Below are positions 25,422 through 35,236 of a DNA stretch of 64,000 nt, piece by piece. Origin of the DNA: Dyadobacter fermentans (GTDB lineage: Bacteria > Bacteroidota > Bacteroidia > Cytophagales > Spirosomataceae); contig NZ_JAHXBN010000013.1 in NCBI RefSeq assembly GCF_019924045.1, positions 248,001-312,000 of the forward strand, given 5' to 3'. The number at the start of each line of letters is the position of its first letter. The stretch's first letter is position 1. The translations under genes and the position numbers were made by a program. Below the pieces are notes generated by a model. It did no database searches. It saw only the letters and a list, made by a program, of their open reading frames with translations, and was not told where the DNA came from.

Positions 25422-25700
25422 CGGTTGGTACGGTCAGGTGTTGTCATGTTTGGTCAGGCGTGGTCAGGAATTGTCATGTATGGTCAGGTGTTGTCATATG
25501 TGGTCAGGTATGGTCATGTGTGGCGAAATGGTGCGCAGGTTCCCTTCGTGACCCTTTATTCGCAGGCCTCCGGCCGGTCCATACGGCAAAGACAACCGTG
25601 CGGTATTGCCCGGCCGGAGGCCTGCGAATAGCGTGTGCAAATCAGGAGATTTGCACGAACGAGCAACAAATGACAACACCTGACCAAAAATGACAAAAAA
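25422..25700. repeat. Inverted simple-word repeat with REP-like core (element E)
   Basis: The left arm (25422-25523) is about ten imperfect units of TGGTCAGG/TTGTCATG. The right arm (25670-25700) carries the complement (TGACAACACC, TGACCAAAAA). The core holds a perfect 21-base inverted repeat (25557-25577 with 25610-25630, starting TATTCGCAGG) and a hairpin GTGCAAATC-AGGA-GATTTGCAC (25635-25656). No gene is visible in this 342-base gap. Confidence 0.75.
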
Positions 25701-25763
25701 ATTTTGGCCGAGGGGGTACCCTAAAACCCGTATCGCCCGTCTTCATTATAAATAGCCGGAAAA

Positions 25764-26711
25764 ATGGAGGAAAAACAATTCCTGGAAGAACTCGTCAAAC
25801 GTTATGTTGCCAATGCGTTGAGCAGGGAGGAGTTGGATATTTTCTTCCGTTTGATGGCCGAAGGTAAACTCGACGAACCGCTTGCCAGGCAACTCGACCA
25901 GGAAGCCGGGACGGAAACGGAAAGTGTGATGCCGCTGCGCCGACAGCCGTGGATAGCCGTTTCCCGGACATTCCGCATTGCGGCATCGGTATTGCTGGTA
26001 CTCACGCTGTCGTTCTTTGTTTGGAAACATAATGCCTTTCAGCTCTTTGGAAATACGATTTCAGTAGCTACTGTTAAAGGCGAGCGTAAGGAGATAAAGC
26101 TGCCGGATGGCTCGACGGTCTGGCTCAACGAATCGAGCAAAATGGAGTATCCCAGGCATTTCGCGGAACACCAGCGGAAGGTTGTGCTGCTCGACGGCGA
26201 GGCTTACTTCGATATCAAGCGGGACGAGTCGAAGCCATTTTTCGTGGCGGCTTCCGGTACTACCACCCGCGTTTTAGGGACGGCATTCAATATCCGGTCC
26301 TACCATTTTTTGAAAAGTATATTGGTTACCGTTACTCGCGGAAAGGTGGAAGTGGAGCGTGCGGGCGGCGCGGAGCGTAAGATACTGTTGCCCAACGAGC
26401 AGGTGGCTTACGATGTGAAGACCCGTGAGATTACAAAAGTGAATGTAAACAGCGCCAATGCTGTGGCATGGAAGGACGGCAGGCTGCTGTTCGACAACGA
26501 GAGCTTCGCCAACGTGATCGCCATTTTGGAAAATAAATTCGATGTTAAGATCCAGGCAGAGGAATCGATACGGGAATATCACATGTCTGCCGAATTTGCC
26601 TCAACCGACTCCCTCCCCCGCATACTCGACCTGCTGTCGCTCGCCAACAACCTGGAATACCGTTTGGAAAACAATCAGATAACGCTTAGCAAAAAAAGAA
26701 GACCCATTTGA
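25764..26711 (+). CDS. FecR-family anti-sigma/signal relay protein
   Basis: A 315-residue FecR protein: cytoplasmic N-terminus with the sigma-binding helix, one membrane segment at about residues 72-92 (IAASVLLVLTLSFFVW), a FecR periplasmic domain (TVKGERKEIKLPDGSTVWLNESSK, GEAYFDIKRDESKPFFVAA, TRVLGTAFNIRSY) and a C-terminal DUF4974 domain (LLFDNESFANVIAILENKFDVKI). It transmits a signal from the TonB-dependent receiver SusC to the sigma factor at 24831. The ATG at 25764 gives the complete N-terminus. The next gene, susC, begins 172 bases on. Confidence 0.9.
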   Translation: MEEKQFLEELVKRYVANALSREELDIFFRLMAEGKLDEPLARQLDQEAGTETESVMPLRRQPWIAVSRTFRIAASVLLVLTLSFFVWKHNAFQLFGNTISVATVKGERKEIKLPDGSTVWLNESSKMEYPRHFAEHQRKVVLLDGEAYFDIKRDESKPFFVAASGTTTRVLGTAFNIRSYHFLKSILVTVTRGKVEVERAGGAERKILLPNEQVAYDVKTREITKVNVNSANAVAWKDGRLLFDNESFANVIAILENKFDVKIQAEESIREYHMSAEFASTDSLPRILDLLSLANNLEYRLENNQITLSKKRRPI

Positions 26712-26756
26712 ACCCGGTGCCTATGTAACGAACGACTGCCCTTCAATGCAAAAAAT

Positions 26757-26778
26757 CCGGCAAGCCTGAGCCTGCCGG
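26757..26778. promoter_or_regulatory. Hairpin in the leader before susC
   Basis: CCGGCAAGC and GCCTGCCGG form a nearly perfect stem (one A-C mismatch) over a 4-base loop. There is no T-run on the plus strand, but six T follow on the minus strand, so it could stop antisense transcription or structure the leader between fecR and susC. Confidence 0.4.
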
Positions 26779-26883
26779 ACCGAGTGATAGTGAAAATCAG
26801 AACGTAACGCCAATCACTGACTGATCTTGCTATCCGGAAGCTGGAATTAATGTTTCACGATTAACCCCAACTCATTCAAAGGT

Positions 26884-29800
26884 ATGAAAAATTGTACCAG
26901 AAGTTTACTGTCCATAAACAAATGGACACGCCTGACCACGTTCTTCTTACTTTTCGTGCTGCTGGTAACGCTTCCCTCCCTCGGGGCAGGAATGGATGCC
27001 AGGCAGAGTCTTCAGGAAGTGACGATCGACCTTACGCTGCGCGACCGTAGCCTGAAAGAGGCATTCAACCTGATCAAGAAAAAGACCGGCTTCAAGTTTG
27101 TGTATAATGAAGAACTCGTAGCGCCGTACCGCGTCAATATAGCGGTGAGCCGTAAACCGGTGGACGAGGTACTCGACGAACTGCTCGGGCCGACGCGCCT
27201 CGATTACCGCGAGCAGCGCGGTACGGTGGTAATCGTGGAAAAAGAGGCCAAAACAACCGGCCAGATCCAGAAAACGGAAATCCTGCTGGCGTCGCTCGTG
27301 CGCCCGGCCGACCGCGAGATATCGGGCGTGGTGACCGACAACGACAATGGCGAGGCATTACCGGGTGTGGCGGTGCTTGTGAAAGGCACTTCCACGGGTA
27401 CCATTACCGACATGAACGGCAAATACATCATTAAGGTCTCGGACTCCGGCGCGCCGGTGCTTGTGTTCTCGTATGTGGGGTACGTGGCACAGGAAGTGGC
27501 CGTGGGCGGCCAGTCGGCGATCAGCATCAAGCTGGCGAGTAGCACCAAGCAGTTAAATGAGCTGATGGTCGTGGGGTACGGTACGCAATCTAAAGAGGAG
27601 TTTACTGGTTCGGCAGCGCGGGTTTCGGGAGATAAATTGAAGGATATGCCGGTACAGAGTTTCGACCAGGGACTGGCCGGGCGCGCTACGGGCGTGAGTA
27701 TCGGGCAACCGAACGGTGTGCTGAACAACCCGCCCGTCATCCGCATACGAGGCATTAACTCGATCTCACTCAGCTCGTTTCCGCTGATCGTGGTGGATGG
27801 TATTCCTATTAATACAGGTGATGTTTCGGCTAACTCTACCGTGGCCAATAACCCGCTGGGCGACATTAACCCTGCGGATATCGAGTCGATCGACGTGCTG
27901 AAAGATGCTGCCTCGACATCCATTTACGGGTCGCGGGCCGCGGCGGGTGTGCTCCTGATAACTACCAAAAGCGGGAAAACCGGTAAGGCGAAAGTGACCT
28001 ATGAAGGCTGGACCGGTATGACCAAAGCGACCCGCTTGCCCACGATGCTGAATGCGCAGCAGTTTATGGATATTAAAAATGAAGGCGTGATGAATGCCAA
28101 AATCCTGGGTGGCAATGCAAACAACGATGCCGTGGCCTCGGCGCTGTTCTTTCCGATTATCCAGGAGGACGGTTCCATTGTGAACACCAACTGGTATGAT
28201 AAGGTATATCAAACCGGCGTTTCGCAAAACCACAGCATCAGTGTTTCCGGCGGTTCCGAGTCTACGAAATACTACTTTTCCACGAATTACAGCAACCAAA
28301 AAGGAATTCTGAAAACCAACCAGTTTACGAGGAAAGCAGCCCGTTTCAATATCGATCACAAGCTCAATTCGTGGTTGTCATTTTCCGGAAATATCAATTA
28401 CAATACCAGCCTGAACGCCTCGCCCAACACCGGGTCGCTGAGTGGCAATGCCTTTGGATTGGTAGGTTCTGCCCGCCTCGCGTGGCTTTCCGCCCCGAAC
28501 GTGTATGCGGTAAACCCCGACGGCTCCTACAACCTCAGTTCGTCCAATACGCTGGGTATGGGCAACAACAAGGTGGCGAGCAACTTTTACAACCCGGTTC
28601 CATTGCTGGATTTGAATAAATATACCTCTGAAAACGACCGTATTATTGCCAATTTTGGTACTACTGTCAAGATTTTCAAAGGCTTGCAGTACAAAATGAG
28701 CTACGCGATGGACCGTTTGAAAGTCGAGAATGTGAGTTTCAATAGCCCTGTACACGGTCCTGGAAACTCTTCCAACGGCAGCGCAACCAACAGCAGCAGG
28801 CTGATCAGTAACTGGAACTGGACTAACACATTAAACTATCAGACTACCATTGCCACCAATCACAACATTTCCTTACTGGCCGGTTATGACGTGCAGAAAT
28901 TCGGGACGTCGGGTTGGGGTGCCACCCGCACGCAGCTTTCGGACCCGTTCTTCGACGAATTCCAGGGAAGTTACGGGCAAATCTCGCCGGCTGCGAATGT
29001 GCTGACCGAGAGTGCATTGGTCTCTGTATTCTCCCGGTTTACCTATGATTTTAGCAAGAAATACTTCTTCACCCTCAACTACCGCCGCGACGGTAATTCT
29101 GCACTGGGAAGCGGCAAGAAGTACGGCAATTTCGGTGGCGTATCGGCCGGATGGAGCATTTCGGAAGAGGAATTTTACAAGCATTCCAAGCTGGCCGACG
29201 TCATGAGCAGCGTGAAACTCCGCGCAAGCTGGGGCCGCGTGGGTAACTCGGGTGTAAGCGCGTACGGCTCGCTTGCATTATACGAGTCGAACCTGTACGC
29301 CGCCGTCCCTACCTGGAATTTCAGCCAGGGCGGCAACCCCGACTTGGGATGGGAAACGAGCAACCAGACCAACGTGGGGGCTGACGTGAGCTTCCTGAAT
29401 GATCGCATTACCCTTGAAGCGACTTACTATGCCAACAGCGTCAACGGGTTGATCCTCAATGTGCCCCAGTCTCCGTCCAAAGGGATTCCGGGCGATGCCA
29501 TATTCATGAACATCGGCGCAATGTACAACCATGGGATCGAGCTGGGCGTGAATGCCAACATTATCCGCAAAGGCAAGCTGAGCTGGAATGCGAGTCTCAA
29601 TTTTACCCATAATAAAAATAAGGTCACCGAGCTGTACGGGCAGGGTACCGAGCTGGTGGGGACCACTTCTACGGCAGCGGAGGCGACCAACATTACCCGT
29701 GTGGGCTATTCGGTAGGGAGCTTGTATGGAGCGAAAACGGATGGTGTGAACCCGGAAAACGGCCAGCGGGTCTTCATCAACAAGGCAGGCGAGCGTGTGC

Positions 29801-30411
29801 AGTATAGCCACGTGGTACCTGCGGGGGGCAGCCGCTGGACTTATCTGGACGGCTCTCCCGCACCTGCCATCGCGGTGGACGATTACTACCTGCTCGGCAA
29901 TGCGCTGCCGACCTATTATGGCGGTTTTATCAATAATGTCAAATATGGTCAATGGGACCTGGGTGTAAACTTTACCTACTCGGGAGGTAACCTGGTGATG
30001 AACGGTACCAAAGGAACCTGGCGCGACCAGCGCTTCTGGAACAACACTACCGAGGTGCTCGACCGCTGGACCACGCCGGGGCAGGTGACCAACATTCCTC
30101 GCGTCGTATATGGCGACTTGCTTTCGAACGGGTCGTCGTGGCCAATCTCCGAGAATGCCGAGAAGGGCGATTTTCTGCGGTTGCAGTCGGTTTCGCTGGG
30201 TTACCGCGTGCCTGGGCCGGTCCTGAGCAGGCTGGGATTGAGTTCGGTGCGGTTGTATGCGCAGGTTTTCAATGCATTCATCCTCACAAAATACACCGGT
30301 ACCGACCCCGAGATTTCGGTCAATGGTAATTCCAACACGACCCCTGGTGTGGAGAAGAACTCCATTCCCCAGGGCCGCACATTCACATTTGGTTTAAACC
30401 TCGGTTTCTGA
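26884..30411 (+). CDS. SusC/RagA-family TonB-dependent outer membrane receptor with STN domain
   Basis: A 1175-residue receptor. Order: signal peptide (about residues 1-35), STN secretin/TonB short domain (about 45-105, VTIDLTLRDRSLKEAFNLIKKKTGFKFVYNEE), carboxypeptidase-D regulatory-like domain (about 140-225), plug domain with ADIESIDVLKDAASTSIYGSRAAAGV and a 22-strand barrel ending FGLNLGF. The STN domain marks it as a transducer that talks to FecR. The SusD gene starts three bases after its stop. Duplicated amidohydrolases follow in the operon, so the imported ligand is more likely a peptide- or amide-containing molecule than a glycan; this is an inference. Confidence 0.92.
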   Translation: MKNCTRSLLSINKWTRLTTFFLLFVLLVTLPSLGAGMDARQSLQEVTIDLTLRDRSLKEAFNLIKKKTGFKFVYNEELVAPYRVNIAVSRKPVDEVLDELLGPTRLDYREQRGTVVIVEKEAKTTGQIQKTEILLASLVRPADREISGVVTDNDNGEALPGVAVLVKGTSTGTITDMNGKYIIKVSDSGAPVLVFSYVGYVAQEVAVGGQSAISIKLASSTKQLNELMVVGYGTQSKEEFTGSAARVSGDKLKDMPVQSFDQGLAGRATGVSIGQPNGVLNNPPVIRIRGINSISLSSFPLIVVDGIPINTGDVSANSTVANNPLGDINPADIESIDVLKDAASTSIYGSRAAAGVLLITTKSGKTGKAKVTYEGWTGMTKATRLPTMLNAQQFMDIKNEGVMNAKILGGNANNDAVASALFFPIIQEDGSIVNTNWYDKVYQTGVSQNHSISVSGGSESTKYYFSTNYSNQKGILKTNQFTRKAARFNIDHKLNSWLSFSGNINYNTSLNASPNTGSLSGNAFGLVGSARLAWLSAPNVYAVNPDGSYNLSSSNTLGMGNNKVASNFYNPVPLLDLNKYTSENDRIIANFGTTVKIFKGLQYKMSYAMDRLKVENVSFNSPVHGPGNSSNGSATNSSRLISNWNWTNTLNYQTTIATNHNISLLAGYDVQKFGTSGWGATRTQLSDPFFDEFQGSYGQISPAANVLTESALVSVFSRFTYDFSKKYFFTLNYRRDGNSALGSGKKYGNFGGVSAGWSISEEEFYKHSKLADVMSSVKLRASWGRVGNSGVSAYGSLALYESNLYAAVPTWNFSQGGNPDLGWETSNQTNVGADVSFLNDRITLEATYYANSVNGLILNVPQSPSKGIPGDAIFMNIGAMYNHGIELGVNANIIRKGKLSWNASLNFTHNKNKVTELYGQGTELVGTTSTAAEATNITRVGYSVGSLYGAKTDGVNPENGQRVFINKAGERVQYSHVVPAGGSRWTYLDGSPAPAIAVDDYYLLGNALPTYYGGFINNVKYGQWDLGVNFTYSGGNLVMNGTKGTWRDQRFWNNTTEVLDRWTTPGQVTNIPRVVYGDLLSNGSSWPISENAEKGDFLRLQSVSLGYRVPGPVLSRLGLSSVRLYAQVFNAFILTKYTGTDPEISVNGNSNTTPGVEKNSIPQGRTFTFGLNLGF

Positions 30412-30413
30412 TC

Positions 30414-31892
30414 ATGAAAAAGATATTTAAAAACATTCCTATGAAGCCTGTGAATACCCTGGTGTTCGGGCTGGCCTGCCTGGCATTGCCGCTGACTGCC
30501 CTCATGACCTCGTGCGATGAAAAGGAATTGCTGAACCCGGTACCCAACATTGCCTTGCAGGATGCCTACATTTTCGACACGCCGGCCCGTGTGCTGGGGC
30601 AGGTGAATGGCTTGTATGGTGCGATGAAAAACGGGAGCCTGTACGGTGGGCGTTACCTGATGCTGGCGGATATCCGCGGCGAAGAGTTCATCAACCGTAC
30701 CCAAAACGTATTTACGGGTTACGATGCGTGGAGCCACACCGTCACGTCGGGTTCCAATGATGCTTCTTCCGCTTGGGGGACTTCATACACGGCCATCAAC
30801 TCGGCGAATCTGCTGATCGACGGCCTGCCGCTGCATCCCGATGTGGTGGACGCCGCTACCGCCACCCAGTACATCGCGGAGGCCAAGTTTGTGCGGGCAT
30901 TCTGCTATTTCGGACTGATCACCCGCTATGCGCAACCGTATGTGAAAGACAAAGGCGCCTCGCCAGGGATTCCTTTGCGGCTGAAAGGCGAGAGTACTCC
31001 CGCGAACAACGACCTGGCCCGGAGCACAGTGGCCGAGGTCTATGCTCAAATCCTGAAAGACCTCGACGAAGCGGAGGCAGGCCTGCCTGTCAATTATTCG
31101 ACGGCTCTGCTGAACACCACGCGTGCCCATAAAAATACCGCCATTGCCCTGAAAACGAGGGTGTACCTAACGATGGGCGATTATGCCAAAACGGTAACCG
31201 AAGCGAAGAAAATCGTGTCGGATGGGGCGCCGTTCGCGGCACCGTCGGGCGTGAAGCACCAGTTGCAATCGAATATTACCACCGTGTTTTTTACAGACTA
31301 CACGACTACCGAATCGATCTTTTCGATGCCGATGACCGCCCTGAACCTGGTTAGCGGCCAGAATTCGCTGGCTTACGAGTATAATCTCAATCTGGAATAT
31401 AACCTGAACCCGACGGGCATCCTGGGTGACCAGTCGTGGCCGGCTACCGACGTCCGCAAAACCGCATTCACACGGGTAGCAGGCGGATTGACCTATTTGA
31501 AAAAATACAACCAGACAAACCCGACGACCGATTACGTGCCCCTGCTCCGTTATTCGGAAGTATTGTTGAACTACGCCGAGGCGCTTGCCAAAACCGGCGA
31601 CGTCGCCAAATCGGTGGAGCTGCTGAAAGCCGTACGTTCGCGCTCGGATGCCGCCTATGCATTTCCTGCGGCCGATATCGCTACGGCCGATGCGTTGGTC
31701 AAAACGATATGGCTCGAACGACGTATCGAGTTCCTCGGGGAAGGATTGCGCTCGAACGACCTGCTGCGCAACCTGCTCACCATTCCGGCGAAAGGCAGCG
31801 GCGGACTTTCGGCGCCGTCCATTTCACCTTTGCAGCCCGAGTATATTTTCCCGATCCCGAATGCGGAATTGTCCACTAACAAACTGATTTAG
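30414..31892 (+). CDS. SusD/RagB-family surface lipoprotein
   Basis: A 492-residue SusD-type lipoprotein with lipobox L-M-T-S-C near residue 34, then the typical SusD helical repeats (ANLLIDGLPLHPDV, YIAEAKFVRAFCYFGLITRY, LLRYSEVLLNYAEALAKTGD) and the C-terminal WLERRIEFLGEGLRSNDLLRN and IFPIPNAELSTN segments. It covers the SusC barrel and captures substrate. It lies two bases after susC and two bases before the first amidohydrolase gene, so all are co-transcribed. Confidence 0.92.
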   Translation: MKKIFKNIPMKPVNTLVFGLACLALPLTALMTSCDEKELLNPVPNIALQDAYIFDTPARVLGQVNGLYGAMKNGSLYGGRYLMLADIRGEEFINRTQNVFTGYDAWSHTVTSGSNDASSAWGTSYTAINSANLLIDGLPLHPDVVDAATATQYIAEAKFVRAFCYFGLITRYAQPYVKDKGASPGIPLRLKGESTPANNDLARSTVAEVYAQILKDLDEAEAGLPVNYSTALLNTTRAHKNTAIALKTRVYLTMGDYAKTVTEAKKIVSDGAPFAAPSGVKHQLQSNITTVFFTDYTTTESIFSMPMTALNLVSGQNSLAYEYNLNLEYNLNPTGILGDQSWPATDVRKTAFTRVAGGLTYLKKYNQTNPTTDYVPLLRYSEVLLNYAEALAKTGDVAKSVELLKAVRSRSDAAYAFPAADIATADALVKTIWLERRIEFLGEGLRSNDLLRNLLTIPAKGSGGLSAPSISPLQPEYIFPIPNAELSTNKLI

Positions 31893-31894
31893 AT

Positions 31895-33550
31895 ATGAAA
31901 AAATATAGTTTCAAATGGCTGCTGGCACTGGCCTTGCTACCTGGCCTCGCGAGCGCACAGGTAAAACTTACCCCTGCCAAAATCGACGCGCTCAAAACCG
32001 AGCTCGCCAAAGACATCGAAGGCCAAAAGAAGTTCACCCAAGAGATGGTGGACATGATTTTCAGCTTCGGTGAACTGGGTTTTCAGGAAGTGGAAACCTC
32101 GAAATACCTGACAGATATCCTCCAAAAGAACGGATTTACGATCGAGCAGGGCATTTCGGGCATTCCTACCGCCTGGACGGCCAAATGGGGGTCGGGAAAA
32201 CCGGTGATCGCCGTCGGCAGCGATATCGATTGTATTCCAAAGGCTTCGCAAAAACCCGGCGTGGCTTACCACGACCCGATCATCGAAGGAGCGCCCGGCC
32301 ATGGCGAGGGGCATAACTCCGGCCAGCCGCTGAATGTGACGGCTGTGCTGGCATTGAAAAAGATCATGGAACGGGAGAAGATTCCCGGTACCATTATGCT
32401 TTGGCCGGGTGTGGCCGAAGAGCAGCTGGCCACCAAGGCCTACTTTGTTCGTGACGGTTATTTCAAAGATGTCGATGCATGCATTTTCACGCACGTGAGC
32501 AGTAACCTGGGTACGTCCTATGGAGATGGCGGCGGTAATGGAATGATCTCTGTGCGTTTCGATTTCGAAGGACAGGCCTCCCATGCTGGTGGCGCACCCT
32601 GGCGCGGGAAGAGTGCATTGGACGCTGTGGAACTCATGAATATCGGCTGGAACTACCACCGCGAGCACATGGAAACCACGCAGCGCTCGCATTATGTGAT
32701 TACCGACGGCGGCGACCAGCCCAATGTGGTGCCTTCCAAAGCGTCGGTATGGTACTATTTCCGTGAGCGGAGCTATCCGAAAATCACGCAGATGTACAAA
32801 GACGGTATCCGCATTGCCGAAGCGGCGGCGAAAATGACCGAAACAAAAATGACCTACGAGGTGCTGGGCAGCGCCTGGCCGGGGCATATGAACCAGCCCA
32901 TAGCCGAGGCGATGTACGAGAATATCAAAAGCGTAGGCCTGCCACAATGGAGCGAAGAGGACCAGAAACTGGCCCGTGCATTGCAAAAAGAAGTGGGAAG
33001 CCCGGCTGTCGGATTCGGGGGCGAGCGGGCGAACGATGGTTTGAGCACTTCGCTGAGCCAGTTGAGGAAACCGATGGCAACGGCGTCGTCGGGCGGCGGA
33101 GGGTCGGATGATATTGCCGACATTTCCTGGAATTTACCGACAATTGTTCTGGGATATCCGGCCAACATTCCGGGATTGCCCGGTCACCACTGGGCCAATG
33201 CTATTGCCATGGCCACGCCCATTGCGCACAAAGGTGTTACCGCCGGCGCCAAAGCGGAGGCTATGACTTTGCTCGACCTCTTCGTAAAACCTGAAATCCT
33301 GACCAATGCGTGGAAGTATTTCAATGAGGTACAAACCAAGGATACCAAGTACACGGCCCTGATTTCCAAGACGGACAAGCCGGCCGTTCACCTGAACAAG
33401 AAGATCATGGAAGAGTTCCGGCCGGAAATGAAGAAATATTATTATGATCCTGCCAAATATCCGACCTACCTCGACCAGTTAGGTATTAAATATCCCACTA
33501 TCCGCGTTCCGGCATCCGGCGAGGAAAAAAGTTCAGGCTCAGGTAAATAG
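31895..33550 (+). CDS. Exported M20/AbgB-like amidohydrolase (copy 1)
   Basis: A 551-residue protein of the M20 metallopeptidase family, subgroup of AbgB (p-aminobenzoyl-glutamate hydrolase subunit B). A signal peptide MKKYSFKWLLALALLPGLA ends with SAQ. Visible family blocks: AVGSDIDCIPKASQKPG, GEGHNSGQP (metal-ligand His), WPGVAEEQ (metal-bridging Glu pair), QASHAGGAPWRGKSALDAVELM (lid domain) and PGLPGHHWANAIA (late metal His). It cleaves amide bonds, probably after substrate has passed through the SusCD pore. Its neighbour is a close paralogue. Confidence 0.88.
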   Translation: MKKYSFKWLLALALLPGLASAQVKLTPAKIDALKTELAKDIEGQKKFTQEMVDMIFSFGELGFQEVETSKYLTDILQKNGFTIEQGISGIPTAWTAKWGSGKPVIAVGSDIDCIPKASQKPGVAYHDPIIEGAPGHGEGHNSGQPLNVTAVLALKKIMEREKIPGTIMLWPGVAEEQLATKAYFVRDGYFKDVDACIFTHVSSNLGTSYGDGGGNGMISVRFDFEGQASHAGGAPWRGKSALDAVELMNIGWNYHREHMETTQRSHYVITDGGDQPNVVPSKASVWYYFRERSYPKITQMYKDGIRIAEAAAKMTETKMTYEVLGSAWPGHMNQPIAEAMYENIKSVGLPQWSEEDQKLARALQKEVGSPAVGFGGERANDGLSTSLSQLRKPMATASSGGGGSDDIADISWNLPTIVLGYPANIPGLPGHHWANAIAMATPIAHKGVTAGAKAEAMTLLDLFVKPEILTNAWKYFNEVQTKDTKYTALISKTDKPAVHLNKKIMEEFRPEMKKYYYDPAKYPTYLDQLGIKYPTIRVPASGEEKSSGSGK

Positions 33551-33574
33551 GTCAACATTTAAACGGTTCCAGAT

Positions 33575-35236
33575 ATGCTTTTAAAAACAAATGGTTTGTT
33601 CCGGAGGATGCGGCATTGGGGAATAGGCTGTGCGACAGGCACGATGCTGGCTTTGCCGGCGGAAACAATGGCGCAGGTGAAAATGAACCCCGCTAAAATC
33701 GATGCGCTGAAAACAGAAATGGCCAAAGAGATCGACAGCCAGGCGAAGTTCACCCAGGAAATGGTCGATATGGTGTTCAGCTTCGGCGAGCTGGGTTTTC
33801 AGGAGGTTGAGACTTCGAAATACCTGACCGATATTTTGAAGAAAAACGGCTTTACGATCGAGCAGGGCATTGCTGGCATTCCTACTGCCTGGACGGCCAA
33901 GTGGGGCTCCGGAAAGCCGCTTATCGCGGTCGGTAGTGATATTGATTGTATTCCGAAGGCATCCCAGAAACCCGGCGTGGCCTACCACGATCCGATCATC
34001 GAAGGTGCACCAGGCCACGGCGAAGGGCACAACTCGGGGCAGCCGCTGAATATTACAGCTGTACTGGCGTTGAAGAAGATCATGGAACGCGAAAAAATAC
34101 CGGGTACCATCATGCTCTGGCCGGGTGTAGCGGAAGAGCAGCTCGGTACCAAAGCCTATTACGTCCGAGATGGTTTTTTCAAAGGCGTAGACGCCTGCAT
34201 TTTCACCCACGTGGCCAATAACCTTTCGGTTTCCTATGGCGACGGCGGCAATAACGGGATGGTGTCGGTGCAGTTCAACTTCGAAGGGCAGGCCTCGCAC
34301 GCAGGTGCGGCGCCCTGGCGCGGGAAGAGCGCGCTCGATGCCGTGGAACTGATGAATATCGGTTGGAACTTCCACCGCGAGCATATGGAAACCACCCAGC
34401 GGTCACATTACGTGATCAAGGACGGCGGCGACCAGCCCAATGTGGTGCCTTCCAAAGCCTCGGTATGGTACTATTTCCGGGAACGGACTTATCCGAAGAT
34501 CACGCAGATGTTCAAGGATGGTATCCGCATCGCCGAGGGGGCAGCACAAATGACCGAGACGAAAATGACCTACGAGGTGCTGGGCAGTGCCTGGCCAGGG
34601 CATTTCAACCAGGCTATTGCTGAAACAATGTATGAGAATATCAAACGCGTAGGCCTGCCGAAATGGTCGGATGACGACCAGATCCTGGCCAAGGCCGCCC
34701 AAAAGGAAATGCAAAACCCGGAAGGCGGCGCGCTGGAAACCAACGGCCTGGCGACCACATTGAGCCAGCTTACCAAACCATCGGCCACGCCTAACACTGG
34801 CGGCGGTGGCTCCGACGACATTGCCGACATTTCCTGGAACCTGCCGACGGTGGTATTGCGCTATCCGGCCAACATCCCCGGTCTGCCCGGGCACCACTGG
34901 GCGAATGCCATCGCGATGGCTACACCCATTGCGCACAAAGGCGTTACCGCCGGGGCCAAAGTAGAGGCCATGACCTTGCTGGACCTGCTGGTGAAGCCGG
35001 AAGTGTTGCGCTATGCCTGGGATTATTTCAATAACGTCCAGACCAAAGATGTCAAATACAAAGCCCTCATTTCCGACACCGACAAGCCGGCGATCCATCT
35101 CAACGAAAAGATCATGTCCGAATTCCGGCCTGAAATGAAAAAGTACTATTACGATCCTGCGAAGTACCCGACGTATCTGGAACAGCTGGGGATTAAATAT
35201 CCCACCGTACGCGAGAGCGCGGGGGCTGGGAAGTAG
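33575..35236 (+). CDS. Exported M20/AbgB-like amidohydrolase (copy 2)
   Basis: A 553-residue paralogue of the previous gene with the same blocks (AVGSDIDCIPKASQKPG, GEGHNSGQP, PGVAEEQ, SHAGAAPWRGKSALD, PGHHWANAIA). The first 30 residues differ and include a less hydrophobic leader (MLLKTNGLFRRMRHWGIGCA, then a segment ending near ETMAQ), which still fits export. It sits 24 bases after copy 1 and is the last gene of the SusCD operon. The mid-part (residues about 375-420) is the most diverged between copies and may set substrate preference. Confidence 0.88.
   Translation: MLLKTNGLFRRMRHWGIGCATGTMLALPAETMAQVKMNPAKIDALKTEMAKEIDSQAKFTQEMVDMVFSFGELGFQEVETSKYLTDILKKNGFTIEQGIAGIPTAWTAKWGSGKPLIAVGSDIDCIPKASQKPGVAYHDPIIEGAPGHGEGHNSGQPLNITAVLALKKIMEREKIPGTIMLWPGVAEEQLGTKAYYVRDGFFKGVDACIFTHVANNLSVSYGDGGNNGMVSVQFNFEGQASHAGAAPWRGKSALDAVELMNIGWNFHREHMETTQRSHYVIKDGGDQPNVVPSKASVWYYFRERTYPKITQMFKDGIRIAEGAAQMTETKMTYEVLGSAWPGHFNQAIAETMYENIKRVGLPKWSDDDQILAKAAQKEMQNPEGGALETNGLATTLSQLTKPSATPNTGGGGSDDIADISWNLPTVVLRYPANIPGLPGHHWANAIAMATPIAHKGVTAGAKVEAMTLLDLLVKPEVLRYAWDYFNNVQTKDVKYKALISDTDKPAIHLNEKIMSEFRPEMKKYYYDPAKYPTYLEQLGIKYPTVRESAGAGK

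Noticed and set aside
25422..25523. Regular TGGTCAGG repeats as a CRISPR array
   Set aside because: The words are short, imperfect and adjacent with no unique spacers of constant length, and a complementary arm follows.
31937..32986. 349-codon antisense ORF opposite the first amidohydrolase
   Set aside because: The plus-strand gene is a clear M20 family member; a similar antisense frame appears opposite its paralogue, as expected from shared codon bias.
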